64,000 nt of DNA, taken from contig NW_005179203.1 of NCBI RefSeq assembly GCF_000350225.1, positions 124,001 through 188,000 on the forward strand. Reading direction: 5' to 3'. Under the pieces are notes generated by a model, which saw only the letters and a program-made list of their open reading frames with translations, searched no databases and was not told where the DNA came from. The DNA is from Chondrus crispus. Taxonomy: Eukaryota > Rhodophyta > Florideophyceae > Gigartinales > Gigartinaceae. Position numbers and translations under genes: made by a program. Of this stretch, positions 34,677-46,349 are shown one piece after another (positions within the stretch are counted from its first letter, which is position 1; each line of letters starts with the position of its first letter).

Positions 34677-35040
34677 TGGACCACGGGAACGCGAGCTACG
34701 CGATGCTGCAGCAGGGGCAGTTGAGAGCAAGCTGGAGCGGGTGGAGGAGAGCGCGCAGAAGAAGATGAAGCGCGAGGCGGAAGAGGCGGAGCGGAAGCGG
34801 CTGCAGGAGATCAAGAAGGAGGCGGAGTGGAAGACGAAGATGCAGCAGGAGAAGGGGAAGGCGGTGGTCGCGGCCGTGCAGGAGGCGCTGGCGAAGAAGG
34901 AGCGGGAGGGGCGGGTGATGAACACGAGCAGCGTGAGGTTTGACGAGCGCGACGGGCGCGGCGAGATGAAGTTTATGTTTGTGCCGACGGTGGGGATGGA
35001 GAAGAAGCGCGGGCGGAAGAGCGGTAAAAATAAAGCTTGA
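34597..35040 (+). CDS. GC-rich coiled-coil reading frame, 147 aa, probably a transplanted 3' gene end
   Basis: From about residue 14 the frame encodes a charged coiled coil (ESKLERVEESAQKKMKREAE and following) and a C-terminal segment GEMKFMFVPTVGMEKKRGRK, then a lysine-rich end. The codon choice is strongly GC-biased, unlike the neighbouring cysteine-rich gene. The first 12-14 codons are out-of-frame sequence of the truncated paralogue, so the ATG at 34597 is probably not the native start. The stop is followed by a hairpin. I do not recognise the family. Most likely it is the 3' part of a host gene joined here by rearrangement. Confidence 0.5.
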   Translation: MSEEKQLHWEHQKLQQARFGRGGGAGDGPRERELRDAAAGAVESKLERVEESAQKKMKREAEEAERKRLQEIKKEAEWKTKMQQEKGKAVVAAVQEALAKKEREGRVMNTSSVRFDERDGRGEMKFMFVPTVGMEKKRGRKSGKNKA

Positions 35041-35065
35041 AGTACTGTACGCCGTTACAGTACTT
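35040..35065. other. Hairpin just after the coiled-coil frame
   Basis: AAGTACTGTA (35040-35049) pairs perfectly with TACAGTACTT (35056-35065) across a 6-nt loop. It starts at the last base of the stop codon and may belong to the 3' UTR. Confidence 0.8.
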
Positions 35066-35264
35066 TTAAAAGTTTCCTCAAACACCTGGCGCCTTTATCC
35101 ACTCCATTCCTTTTATTTATATTGAAACTGTCATTCCAAAAACTGTACAGTATTACATTTCAAACCCTTTCGCATTCCTCCCCGCTTGCGGCGCGCAACG
35201 CGCTCCACGGAGCGCACTTGTCGTTTCCTTAATGTGAAAGTTTCTATCATAATGTCTCTCATAT

Positions 35265-35352
35265 CCCTAATGCTCCATGTGGCCAGTATACTGGACATAA
35301 CATAAATATTAAAAAAGTCAGATTTGCTCTTATGTCCAGTATACTGGCCACA
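35265..35352. repeat. Left terminus of the piggyBac-like element
   Basis: The terminal CCCTAATG is followed by the outer palindrome at 35281-35296 (one mismatch from perfect) and an inverted inner copy at 35334-35349, so the first ~90 bp can fold back on itself. Confidence 0.85.
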
Positions 35353-35558
35353 AGAGCGTTTTTTAACCGTCTATGGACAGTCCATTAACTCTATATTCCA
35401 GAGGGTGCAGGACACAAGTTAATCTCATTCCACGAGAGTCGTCTTACAGGAGGAATCTTGACTTTCAATATTCGAAATCGGATAAATTTTCGAAGAGATA
35501 CGAGCAACCCCCCCTCCACTACTTGGCAACATCAGCCCCCCTGAACTCTCTCCCTCAA

Positions 35559-35975
35559 ATGGCTTCTCTTGATCTCATCGACGTTTTCATCGAGGACGAA
35601 TCTACTCAGTTGAATGTGCAGCAACTGGACGCAGATGCACAAGGCGCTGTTGGTGTTGCTGGGCCTGGTACGAGCACGCCTGTGCCGATAGCGGAAGGTG
35701 TCCCAAACGTAGGCCCTTTATCCAGACGAAGAGGGCGTGGAATGGGAGCTACCGCGACTACAGGCCAGGAACGAGCATTAACAGGCGGCATAACGCGCCG
35801 TGGGAGAGGCACAGGTAGGGGGAGAGCTAGGGGGCGGGGGCGCGGACGAGGGCGCGGACGGGCTCGAGGAAGAGGGAGAGGTTGTGGGCGGGGCGGCTCT
35901 GCTCAGAATAAGTCACACGTTCGTGACCCAAGCATCGGATGGACAGAAATCAGGCAGCCTTGTTCTTCCGTATGA
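35559..35975 (+). CDS. RGG-rich N-terminal reading frame of the piggyBac-like element
   Basis: From ATG 35559 the frame encodes MASLDLIDVFIEDES, a neutral linker, then a long glycine/arginine-rich tract (RGRGRGRGRGRARGRG, about residues 75-120) typical of nucleic-acid binding. It ends at 35975, overlapping by 37 bases the main transposase frame that starts at 35939 in a different phase. It may be a separate small protein, or the N terminus of the transposase now separated by a frameshift or an unrecognised intron. PiggyBac proteins commonly have an unstructured N terminus, which favours the second view. Confidence 0.5.
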   Translation: MASLDLIDVFIEDESTQLNVQQLDADAQGAVGVAGPGTSTPVPIAEGVPNVGPLSRRRGRGMGATATTGQERALTGGITRRGRGTGRGRARGRGRGRGRGRARGRGRGCGRGGSAQNKSHVRDPSIGWTEIRQPCSSV

Positions 35976-38900
35976 TGGAAAGAGAATTTACTGGAAGCAT
36001 GATAGATGAGCGGGCGAGATTTTTCTGCAAGTCCGCCATTGTGAACATGAAAATGGAATGTACTGCTAAATGCCTATCCCTGACGAGGGCCGGGCTTGTG
36101 GTTCTATTTATGAATGATGTCCTAAAGCAATGTGTGCAATGGGTTAACGAGGGACTTGCACTGCGAGGTGAGAGTGAGACAAAGGTGACACTCGCGGATG
36201 GATACCGCTATGTCTCAATACTACTATTTTCGCATTGTACGGGGTTCAGTTTTGAGAAGGCCATTTCTATTCTACGTTTATCGGGAAGCACTGTTCCATC
36301 GTTGGAACGGGCACGCTTCTTTGCAACTAACATACTCGCTTATTCTCCAACAAGGAGAGAGAATGATGGCAATTGTGTTTGGCAGTCGCAACGGGACCAA
36401 ACAAGGCAATTATCTGAGTTTGAAACGTTGGCATTTAAGGAAACTAGAAGGGTCTTTTTCTCCCCACTGCACCTTTTTGCAACTCTAGATGACGACCTTT
36501 TTGGAACAAGGGCTGGTGATAATCAAGTGAAAATGATAAGTAGCCGGAAAGCAGATAAAGAGGGCCATTCAGCTGATGCCATAGCGGATGCATTGTTCAG
36601 AGTCGTGTTGGGTATACGTTTCAGGCGCAGAGGTGAAAAACAGTTGGACTCTGTTCGGAAACTGATCAACACTCGTGTCGATGGCCCAGGAGAAGAATAT
36701 CTACATGGTTGTGTTGTGACAGCAGATAGGCGGTATGGGAAGGAAGCGTTTATGAAAATTCTAATAGAGCACAAGCTGGGTTCTATACTGGTCATGCCAG
36801 AGCACTTGACAAAATGTCATCCATTTGTTGCACGTTCTTCTCTGAAGCCATTTAGGGATGATGACATAGAGGAATTTGAGAGCGATTTACCACCTACGGC
36901 GGAGGCGGTACACAGACCAAGTACCCCGACGGATACGCCGTCGTCGGAGGCCGTGTCTCCAGTCCCTCATGTACATAATGAAGAAGGCGTTTCTAGTACT
37001 GTAGACGGTGGTACTTCTTCAATTGTGGCTGGACAAGGAACTGTTGGGGCTGATCAACACCTGGCTAATGACCGCCGTAACAATTTCACTATTGATGATT
37101 CTCCTGAGCTTGGACCGGCATCTTTTTTTGCGCGTAAGCGAGTGTCCGAATGTGCGAGGCTGGGAATACAAAAGGTATCAGCAATAGCTGTTCGTGAGCA
37201 TGGAACAGAGAAGTATGTAAAGGTCCTATGGTTCCTGTACACTGTGCCAGAACATGTACAGGGCCGGTTGAATACGTGGTTAGCTGTTCCAAAAGCTGGA
37301 ATGAACACCATTCGCACTTTATTCGGGAGTGAAGGAACTGAGAGTAATGTTTTAAAGGCGGAAATAGAGACCCACCTTTCGGGTACATGTGAGATATTGA
37401 CAGTTAGTCAAAGGTGTGCCGACTGGTTTGTGTTCCGTCAGTTTAGGGTGACGGGGACAAATGCTGGAATTGTGCTTCTGAAAAGCTCTGCATTCAGAAC
37501 AATAATAGGCCTTGAAACTACAAATACACATAATGAAATAACGTGTAGGGAGTGGTTTGAAGTGTTCTTCAAGGGATGGTTCAGTTCCAAGGTGTCTACG
37601 GAAGCAATGATGAGGGGAAGTGCAAACGAAGGTGCTGTTTTAAGTGCTTTAACTTCTTTGCCATTTATTGTGACTGTATTTGAGTGCGGCATGCTGGCAA
37701 TGAAAAATACCCGATACTTGGCTTGTTCCCCAGATGGTATAGCACTGGTTGACGCGCAAATATTACAGAAGTTTAACACAGAGGAGGGTCATCTGGTGAA
37801 CGAGAATGGGATACCGTGTGTGCTTGCAACGGTTGAAATCAAGACAAGTGTAGCCTCCAAAAGTTTAAACACTGCACTAGAGCTAGCAACAGGCGATGCT
37901 GTGTTTTGTGAGGTTGGAGATGAAGCATTCTGAAAATACATTCCAGAATTGCATACTGCCCAGGTGCTACATCAAATGATGATCTTGGACGTTAATGTGG
38001 CTATTTACCTAGCTGCAGGAGAGACAGAACTTCTCTACGCGGTGTACGTTTATTGTTCGGATGTTCATTTGGTTACTTGTCAATCCATTTTGACTGCAAA
38101 AACTTCAGAACTGGTGCAATGGGCGTACATAGACGCGGGAACCGTCCCAGAATTTGTCAATGATGAACACAAGGAGTGTGTCATGTCTAGGCATCAGTTT
38201 TGGAAACTGGTCGATGACCGTGTGAGATTAAGTGGCCCCTTCTCTCCTTTGAAACTCTTCAAGCACGCGTCACAAAGTTTTTATTCAAAGACAAAGGCAG
38301 GCGTGGATGGGGCCACTCAGCAAAGGGCAATCTTACGATCCTCTACGTCACACTTCCAGTGGGAACAAAAGCTCGTCTCCCAAATTCTGAAAACCATCGC
38401 CATTAATTCCTTCATAGGCTGGAGGATGTCTGAAAGGGTGGACCTCCTCGAATCGACGGAAGCATTTAAGTCATTAGAAAAATACAGAAATGCACTTAAC
38501 AAAGTGCAGGCAACGGCTGATTTTATGTTTGATGTTTCCCAAGAACTTTTGAGCCATGCCGATACCCTCCAAGAAAATTCAAATACTGAGGAGGCTCGCA
38601 TGGAAACTACCTAGGGATCTTTTGAAGGAAGCGCACTAATCGCGAAGGCTAAAGCACGGAAACGGAATCGTCTTACATTTTACAACTCGACTGATGGACG
38701 GAAACTGCGCTTAAATGTTAAAAATCACACCCCAATACAGAAAACAGGCGTTAATCGTTGCTCTTTGTGCGGACAGAATCGGACAGGATACAGGGGACAT
38801 CAGACATCTTATGTGTGCTCAATTTGTCCAGTACGACTATGCGTACGGACATACGCAGGGCTACGGAAGAGCTGTTTTTCTATTTGGCATTCATCGAAGG

Positions 38901-39106
38901 TGATTGAGACTCGGCAATTGTCCCATCCTGTGTCCCGTAATACTGTCGCAGCAGAACCAACTGAGACAGATTTGACTGCTGCAAGAGCTGGCACAGGCCG
39001 TCAGGGAGACAATGGTGCAACTTGCAGTGTTGTGGGAGAAGATGATGAAATTCAGCCAGCCACACCCACACCGAGAATAGGTTCGAGAGTAAGGGCTAGG
39101 TCCTAA
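35939..39106 (+). pseudogene. piggyBac-like transposase fused to a YqaJ-type nuclease and zinc ribbon, two in-frame stops
   Basis: A single phase runs from 35939 to 39106 (1055 sense codons plus the stops), interrupted by TGA at 37931 and TAG at 38612. The first part matches the DDE piggyBac layout: TLDDDLFGTRAGDNQVK (first Asp near 36490), RKADKEGH and TADRRYGKE (second Asp near 36720). From about 37400 comes a YqaJ/lambda-exonuclease-type PD-(D/E)XK domain: DWFVFRQFRVTGTNAG, RGSANEGAV, CSPDG (37726), VEIKTS (37832) and HTAQVLHQMM (37951). Near 38757-38885 is a PGBD4-type zinc ribbon, CSLCG...YVCSICPVRLC...CFSIWH. The third DDE acid is not assigned. Only two stops in one phase suggests recent decay. 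Family assignments are from motifs by eye. Confidence 0.8.
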
Positions 39107-39204
39107 TATTTCGGTGATACGGACCTGTTGCATGTCGAACGTTTGAGGTGGTCTTGAATGTGTGGAATAAAATGTGGAACCTTACCTTTATGCAAGCTAT
39201 GTCT

Positions 39205-39451
39205 TCCCATGTGGCCAGTATACTGGCCATAAAGGACTTTGTCACTCTGAAACTTGGTCAGATAGCTTCAACTTTGGGCTACAGTGAAAGACCCATAATT
39301 AAGGCAAAGTCTCTCATGTTTCGTCCAATGAATGTAGCAAGTCTGCTGCGCCGTGTTACCTGGTTCGTTTCAGGGATTGGCCAGATTGGACTTACTTCTG
39401 TACTTTTAAAGTTTGTGGCCAGTATACTGGCCACAAGGGAAATCATTAGGG
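39205..39451. repeat. Right terminus of the piggyBac-like element
   Basis: Perfect palindromes GGCCAGTATACTGGCC lie at 39213-39228 (inner) and 39417-39432 (outer), and the terminal CATTAGGG ends at 39451. Confidence 0.85.
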
Positions 39452-39736
39452 ATATGGCGATATACCTCACCACGTGAATGGGTCACGCGGTGAGGAAAGA
39501 ACTTGCCTTGTTTAAGGTTACAGTAAATTAGTATATAACGGACAGTCCCATGCGACTAGCGCGTGGATCTGCTCGGAGGCAGATTTGAACAGACGTGTCT
39601 ACGCAGAATCCTTCACGAACAGCGCTCCGATTACCCGGAGGTTCGGTTGGGTTTGAAGAGCCGGTCGTAGGCTCTTCTAGACATTAATAAACTGTTTAAA
39701 CTATTTCCTTTAACTTTTTCTGGGACAATTCCCACA

Positions 39737-41478
39737 TTGATCAATCGCGTTTTTCCCTTACGTTTTTTCTAGACCATTCCCTTGGCCAGGCGGCGATCCG
39801 CCACGACTCCTTCGTAGCACCTCCCGTATCTCCATCCCCCCAGCTCGTTTGTTCCTCGCCGCTCGGTGACTGCTCTTGACACCGCTCGATCGCCGCTCCG
39901 CACGAGGCTGGCTGGCCGCACTTCGCTGCTCGCTCAGAGCTCCTCCGCAGCTCGCTTCTCGATCGCTCGCCACCGATCACTAGCCACGGGTCTGTTACCG
40001 CTGACTCGCCGTTTGCGTCGCCGCTCGCTTCTCAACGCTCTCCCGCCGCGCCCTTAGTCCTGCTGCCGCGCGTCACTGCTCCTCCGCCGCACCGCTGCAG
40101 CTGTTTCGACAACAAGCCGCTGCTTACGGGCCTTCATGCTACCTGGTTCGCGCCGCTGCTGCGCCGCGGCCGCGCCGACGCTGCTGCCTCTCACAAGCCG
40201 CCCCGCCGCCGCGCACGCCTCTCGCTGCTGCCAGCCATAAGCCGTTGCTGCGACGTTATTGCGCCGCCGCCACAGCCGCTCTCAACCCGCCGCGCCGCTG
40301 AGCACGGGTCTCCCTGCTGTCGGTTCTACGTCGCCACTGCAACGACGTGTAGGCCGCCACTGCGGCGCCGTGCGTCTGCCGCTGCTACTCAGCAAGCCGC
40401 CGTGCCTCCGCGTACTCCTCTCGCTGCTGCCGGCCCTACGCTGCCACTTCGCCGCCTCGCACTGACGGTGCTGCTATTTGCAAGCCGCCACCCCACCGCA
40501 CACGTCTCTCGTTGGTGCGCCGCCGCCGCCTCGCCGCCACCCGCCGCCGCTGCTGCTTCCCAGCCGCTGCACCGCTGCTTACGGGTCTTGCTTCTGCCTG
40601 GCTTGCGCCTCCGCTCTACCCCCGAAGCACGACGCTGCTACCCCGCCGTCGTGCCGCCGCCGCTACTACCGAAGCCAACGCCTGCTGTGGCCGTGCTACA
40701 CACCAACCGTCGCCTTTGCCTCCCACTTCCAGGCTCTGCGCTCGCAACTACTCGCATTTTCTGTTGCCGTCTTGAGGCACTCCAGCAAAATCACTGAGGG
40801 TCAAGTGCACACCCCTTCACCAGCCAGAGGGGTTGTCGTGTTGGACTACTAGGTGGCCGGCCGATTCACACGGTTTGGGTACTGAGACTGCTACGAAAGG
40901 GACTGTAGGACTGTTGTCGAGGTTTGTGGGAGTTAGGGAATCGGTTCTGTTTTAACTTTGCTCGAGAGCGGTTGACCCGGAATAAATATCCGGTGACGCG
41001 ACGCTGGCAACTCGAACTGGAAGGTGAACCTCTCCGGCAGGGAACCCCACCGGTCCTTTTTAGCGCGGATAACGGTGTCGACCCTCTGTGGTCTGGTGTT
41101 TCCGGGCGTGGGAATCCTCTGGGGTGTTGTGCACTGAGTAGATAAAAGACAGAACTGCCAAACTAACCGTTGAGCTTGCTTCTCGCAAGAGACCAGACAG
41201 CCTTAAAGCCTGTGTACTGGCTGCTGTGAAAGTCTCGTAGGGATCTAAAAGCGCCTACTCCGTGAACGCAGTAGCAGGTGGATAGCTGAAGACGTTCCCT
41301 GACCCGTATAGTCTACGGGCGTCAGAGTTCGGACCTATTCTACCCGCTAGAGCAGCGGGCGCCGAGGGTCGGACCCTAAAATGGTCAACCGTGTTCAGCT
41401 CAAGTTACTGCCCAATTAGCTCTTGTTCGTCAAGAACACACTACCCAAATCTTCCCCAGTCGCCTTCTGCTCCCCGAG
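39737..41478 (+). other. Long leader of Copia III, low complexity
   Basis: No gene is supported. From about 39780 to 40790 the sequence is dense in GCC, CGC and CTG triplets, giving open but low-complexity A/R/L/P-rich frames in several phases. From 40850 to 41400 it is ordinary sequence before gag. It belongs to the retroelement 5' untranslated leader. Confidence 0.65.
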
Positions 41479-44400
41479 ATGCCGCCTTCCCCCTCCAACG
41501 ATGGAGCAGGGCGATCGGAAAGCGGCCAACCTTCACCTCCCGCTCCTGCCGAACCCCAGCATACCTTTATGAAGGGCATTTCAAGTGAGACATTGGGTGC
41601 ACCTACTAGTCCTCAGAAGGGGTTCATATCCTCAATCCGATTTCTTGAAGGGAACCCAGAACTCACAGGTCTTCAATTGAAACGGGCCATCGCCGATATG
41701 TTCCCACCGGCCTCACTTTTCCGACAGGAGATTTGCGACATCCTTGCAGTTCTAATAGAACTTCGGAACTTCCTTGATAGTCGAGGTGTAAATTTGCAAC
41801 AACACTCGTCTCACAGGGCCGTCATGACTTTGGCGCACGGCCTTTACGAAGAGGCTGAAGACACCCAAGCAGCGGTTGAGATGGCGCGTGAAATCGTCGC
41901 TGCTGGTCGCCGACCTCGATCAACTGCTTCACGCTCAAACAGGAGAGAAGAAACGCAGCCAGGTTCTCAGGTGACAACACCGACCTCCACAAACTACTCT
42001 TCAGCAGAAAAAGTTGCACATAATGTAGCTATGAGGCATAAGTACAGGGACAAAACGTTTTCTGGAGACTTAAGTGACTCTTGGATGGAGTACGTCGACG
42101 ATTTTATGCAGCTTTATCGTGACTACTCCCTATCCCCTTCCCAGAAACTGCAGTATCTTCATAACCTGCTACAGGGTGACGCAAAAAGATACTGCCTGGA
42201 CAAGGTAGATGGATATGCCGCCACTTTCCAACAGGCCATTCAAATGCTAGAAAGCGAATACAACTCTGCTGTGCGACAGAGTAGGGTCAAGAACTACTTA
42301 GGCTCCCTTCGTGTAACTTCTTTTGCCTCCCAGGGTACCGAAATGTCTGATGCCCTTGCGAAAGTGTACAAATCTATCATAAAGCTTTCAAGGCAGGCCC
42401 CGAGATCTCACCAGCGGACGCACACAAGGTGGAATTCCTGCGGAACGCTGTCATCGGGACTCCTTGGTCAAATGAACCATTGAGTAGAGTCGCAACACAC
42501 CAACTGACATTCCAGCAGCTTTATGCAGAGCTAGAAGCAGGTCTTCAGTTGCACAAGGAATCTAAGCTGGCCATGCTACGAGACCGTGCTCAACTAGGGC
42601 GAAGAACACTTCTTGAAGATGATTGTGCAAGGATTATGTACGCCGGGCAAGGCCGTTACTATCACGGTACGGCTCCTTCACATCTCAGTAAGGCTCGGAA
42701 GCCATACAGACCATCTTCAATTCCCAGAGGGACAGAAGCAATGCCTGCCCGGACGGGACAGTTCGACACCCTCTCAATTTCTGGATGCTTCAATTGTGGT
42801 GGCAATCATCTTGTAAAGAACTGTACTCTGCCGTTGAATACATCTCCAGCAGCCGCACGGAAGATGGATTAATACTCGAAGAAGGCAAACACAAAAACCA
42901 TCGCGGTGCATTACGTTCTAGCATATGTATCCCAACAGCTGGACTGCACACGAACTGATGATCCTGACGAAGAAATCGAGTGTAACGACATAAGCATATT
43001 CGAGAGTACCCTTGGACAAGAAAGCCCGGAACCGGAAGTCGAGTCCGAGGATGACGGGACGCCTTCATACTCGGACGAGCATACAACTCATGTCTACGTC
43101 ACTAGAAAGACTTGCAGCATACCATCTCTGGCCCTCTTCCAGGGCGTCTGCATCGATTCTGCCGCTCAGAAGTCGGTGATAGGAGCTGCCCAAGCAAAAG
43201 CGTACTGCAGCTTATTCGACATCCCTTTCCAGTCCTCTGACCGCAAGACAAGGAACGTGTTCAGCTTCGGGACTCATAAACATCCTGGTCTTGGGATTTT
43301 GGACATTCGAGTACCAGTCAGCTCAACCCATTTCCTCCCCCTCTCTGTGGATGTGGTTGACACCAACGTATCATTCCTTCTCGGCCTCGATTACATGGAA
43401 CGGTATAGAATGGTAATTGACACAGATAAGTGCGTTCTCTCATCAACACTCCAGGGGTGGACTGTACCACTAAGAAAGAAACTGGAACACTTGTACTACG
43501 AGTGGGGTCCACAAATTCTCTTTACTGAAACCGAATTGATGAAAGTACACAAGCACTTTTACCACCCAGATTCTGAAAGGCTCTACGCGGTCATGAAAAG
43601 GTCGGACCCCGAGAAAACCTCACCTCAGGTTCTGAACGACCTGAAGCGCATCAGCGCAGCGTGTGACCTTTGTCAAAGACTGTCACATGCCCCACATCCA
43701 TTCCGGGTCGCACTCCCAGATGGAGAAGTGGTTTTCAATAAGACCGTATGCCTGGACCTCATGTATCTCGACAATGCCGCAGTCCTGCACGTGGCAGACA
43801 AAGACACAAAGTTCTCTGCGGCCTCATTCCTTCCCACGGAGACTGCTGATGACACTTGGAACACTTTCATGCGCATATGGGTCTGTATATATATATTGGG
43901 TTCCCAGACATAATGGCAACCGATCAGGGACCCCAATTTACGTCCAATAGATGGCTCAACCTAGTCAATCTAGCCGGGATCACACACCACCCTTCCGGTG
44001 TACAGAGCCACAACGCATTGGGCGTTGGTGAGCGGTATCACTCCTTTTTGAGAGGTATCTACCGCAAGACACGGCAGCAATTCCCGCAACTCGAGAATGA
44101 CCACATTCTCGCACTCTCCGTCAAGGCCATGAACGACACAGCTGGGTGTCACGGCCTGGTCCCCACTCTCCTCGTTTTTGGGGCCATGCCCCGGATTCCA
44201 GTGACCCCTACCGACCTTCCGGCTCAGGTAGATCGAATGAAGGCTATGGCATTGGCTAGGAAAGAAATGACCAAAGTAATCGCAAAGGAAAGAGTGACCA
44301 GAGCTTTGCGCATGAATGTCCCGGCTGCAGCTCTTACGGATATACCAATCGGCTCCCGCGTTCTGGTGTTCAGGGAGAAGCCTGAGAACAAGTGGGTTGG

Positions 44401-45675
44401 TCCGTACACGGTCGAGGGGGTAAAGGATAAGAGTGTTTTCATTGATCTGAACGGCACTAACAAGCAAGTGTCTATCGACAAAGTGAAAGTGTACAACACT
44501 CCGGCATCCTTCGTACCCATTCTATCCACTCGTGAACCAAGGAATGAAGCTGTGTCGGGGCCTGCAGAGTTGCACATGGAACCTCCAACAGTACCTCAAG
44601 GCGACGTGCTGGACGATTTGGAATCAATACTGACCAGGATCAGTGCGAACCCTGGAACTCCTTCATGGAAACCGGGACCTTTGAGAGGTCCCTTCCCTTC
44701 TTCGGAACTCGCTGCACCGATTGACACAACAACCAACGCCCACATTCTTATGACCCAAATCATCGAACAAGGGGATGTAAGAGCAAAATCTGGTGAATTC
44801 GCCAAAGCCATGAGAACAGAAGTTCTCGGTCTTGAGAAAAGGAACACATGGAAGATTGTACCGAAGGACTCTCTTCCTTCTAACCCAAATATTTTGGGAG
44901 GGCGATTTGTGTTGGCTCTTAAGAATGCAGGCACGGATAATGAGCTTTCCAAAGCCCGTTACGTAGCACAGGGTCACCGGGACAAAGACAAATCGTACAT
45001 GGTCCACAACATTACGAACTTGGGACAAAGTTCGACGAGAATAATAATCTCTGTGGCGGTGATAAAAGAATCTCGCATCTTTTCACACGATGTAACGCAG
45101 GCATACCTCCAAAGTGAGGAGAAACTCACCCGTAAGGTATTTCTGCTCCCCAAAAGGAAGGACATGGAACACTTCGGAATGATTCCAAAGTGTTCCATGT
45201 CCTTTCTTTTGGGGAGTTCTAGAATCTCTTCCTCGGCGATAATCGCCGAGGAAGAGATTCTAGAACTCCTCAGGCCAATCTAAGGTATGACGGACGCGGG
45301 CGACTACTGGGGGGTCACCGTCGACCATCACGCCAAAGATGATCTTGGCCTAGTGCCTCTGCTAGGGGATCCGTCTCTGTACATCAAACGTAACAACGAG
45401 GATGTAGACGGACTCTTGGGTATGTGTGTCGATGACGGATGCTTAGCAGGAAATGAGGTAATGCAGAAACTTAAGAAGTTAACTCTCCAAACATTTGAAT
45501 CGAGGCCACGGGAATGGGACAAATTTGACTTCTTCGAAACAAGTATCTCAACAGAGCAAAGCAGCCATTTTACAATATCACAGAAGGCCTATATTGGAAG
45601 ACTAAAGCCACTGCCGCTTGATGCATCATTTGAACGCTTCAGATCCTACGGCGCCACACTGGCTTGGGTTAGGTA

Positions 45676-46349
45676 TGTCGTATAACGACGGACGCGCGCG
45701 CGGGGAGATTATTAACCGTGCCGCCGTGCACGGTGGACACGTGGGCGGGTGTGTCCACATGTCGGGAGCGCGCGCGTGTACCGACCGGTCGTGGCGTGGC
45801 ACACGTGTACAGTAGCACACGTGTCGTCCGAGCGGTAGTCTACGCGTTTTACGTGTGCGCGTTAGCACACGTGTCGTCCGTGCGGTAGTCTGTAAGCAAC
45901 ACGCGTGTACAGTAGTGCACACGTGTAGTAGCAGCGTCCGTGCGGTAGTAGTAATTATGGCGCTAGCGTTTTAATTGTGTACAGTACCCGGCACGCACTA
46001 GGCGGCAGGTATTGTACTACTGTACTGGGACAGGTGTCCGAGGCGTCCCTCTGAGAGGTTAAGACCTGGCACACGTCCCCACCAGTAAACGGGGGCAAGC
46101 TCGCCCCCGTCCCTTTCGCTCTTATATACGTCCGTTTCGGTTGTCTATCGCGCGCGCTGGATTCTAACCCGTTACCGGTCGCTCCCGGTCACGCACCACG
46201 GGGCGACTGCGCGTAACCGGCCAGTGAGCCACTCTCTTTTTGCAAGCTCGTCCGATCGGTTCAATTAGCGCGTTGCGTCCGCGCCTCGTGCTCCCTCGCT
46301 AAAGCCTCCGCTTCTCACCCAACCTAGGGCGAGGAGGAGTTATCCCACA
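45676..46349 (+). repeat. 5' LTR of Gypsy II
   Basis: This 674-bp GC-rich repeat has an internal motif CACGTGTCGTCCG[A/T]GCGGTAGTC in tandem-like copies around 45817-45890, plausibly promoter elements in U3. Confidence 0.9.

Larger units (their letters stand above)
35265..39451 (+). mobile_element. piggyBac-like DNA transposon with a fused nuclease, 4187 bp
   Basis: The ends are CCCTAATG at 35265-35272 and CATTAGGG at 39444-39451. The similarity continues into inverted copies of TGTGGCCAGTATACTGG. Both sides carry ATAT (35261-35264 and 39452-39455). The uninterrupted 3' LTR of Copia III (about 56054-56078) shows the empty site with a single ATAT, which fixes both boundaries. The CCCTA start is typical of piggyBac, while ATAT replaces the usual TTAA. 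The interior encodes a glycine/arginine-rich N-terminal frame and a long transposase-nuclease frame with two in-frame stops. Confidence 0.88.

Noticed and set aside
39758-40852. Overlapping A/R/L/P-rich frames as proteins
   Set aside because: They are open in several phases because of triplet-rich sequence inside the Copia III leader.
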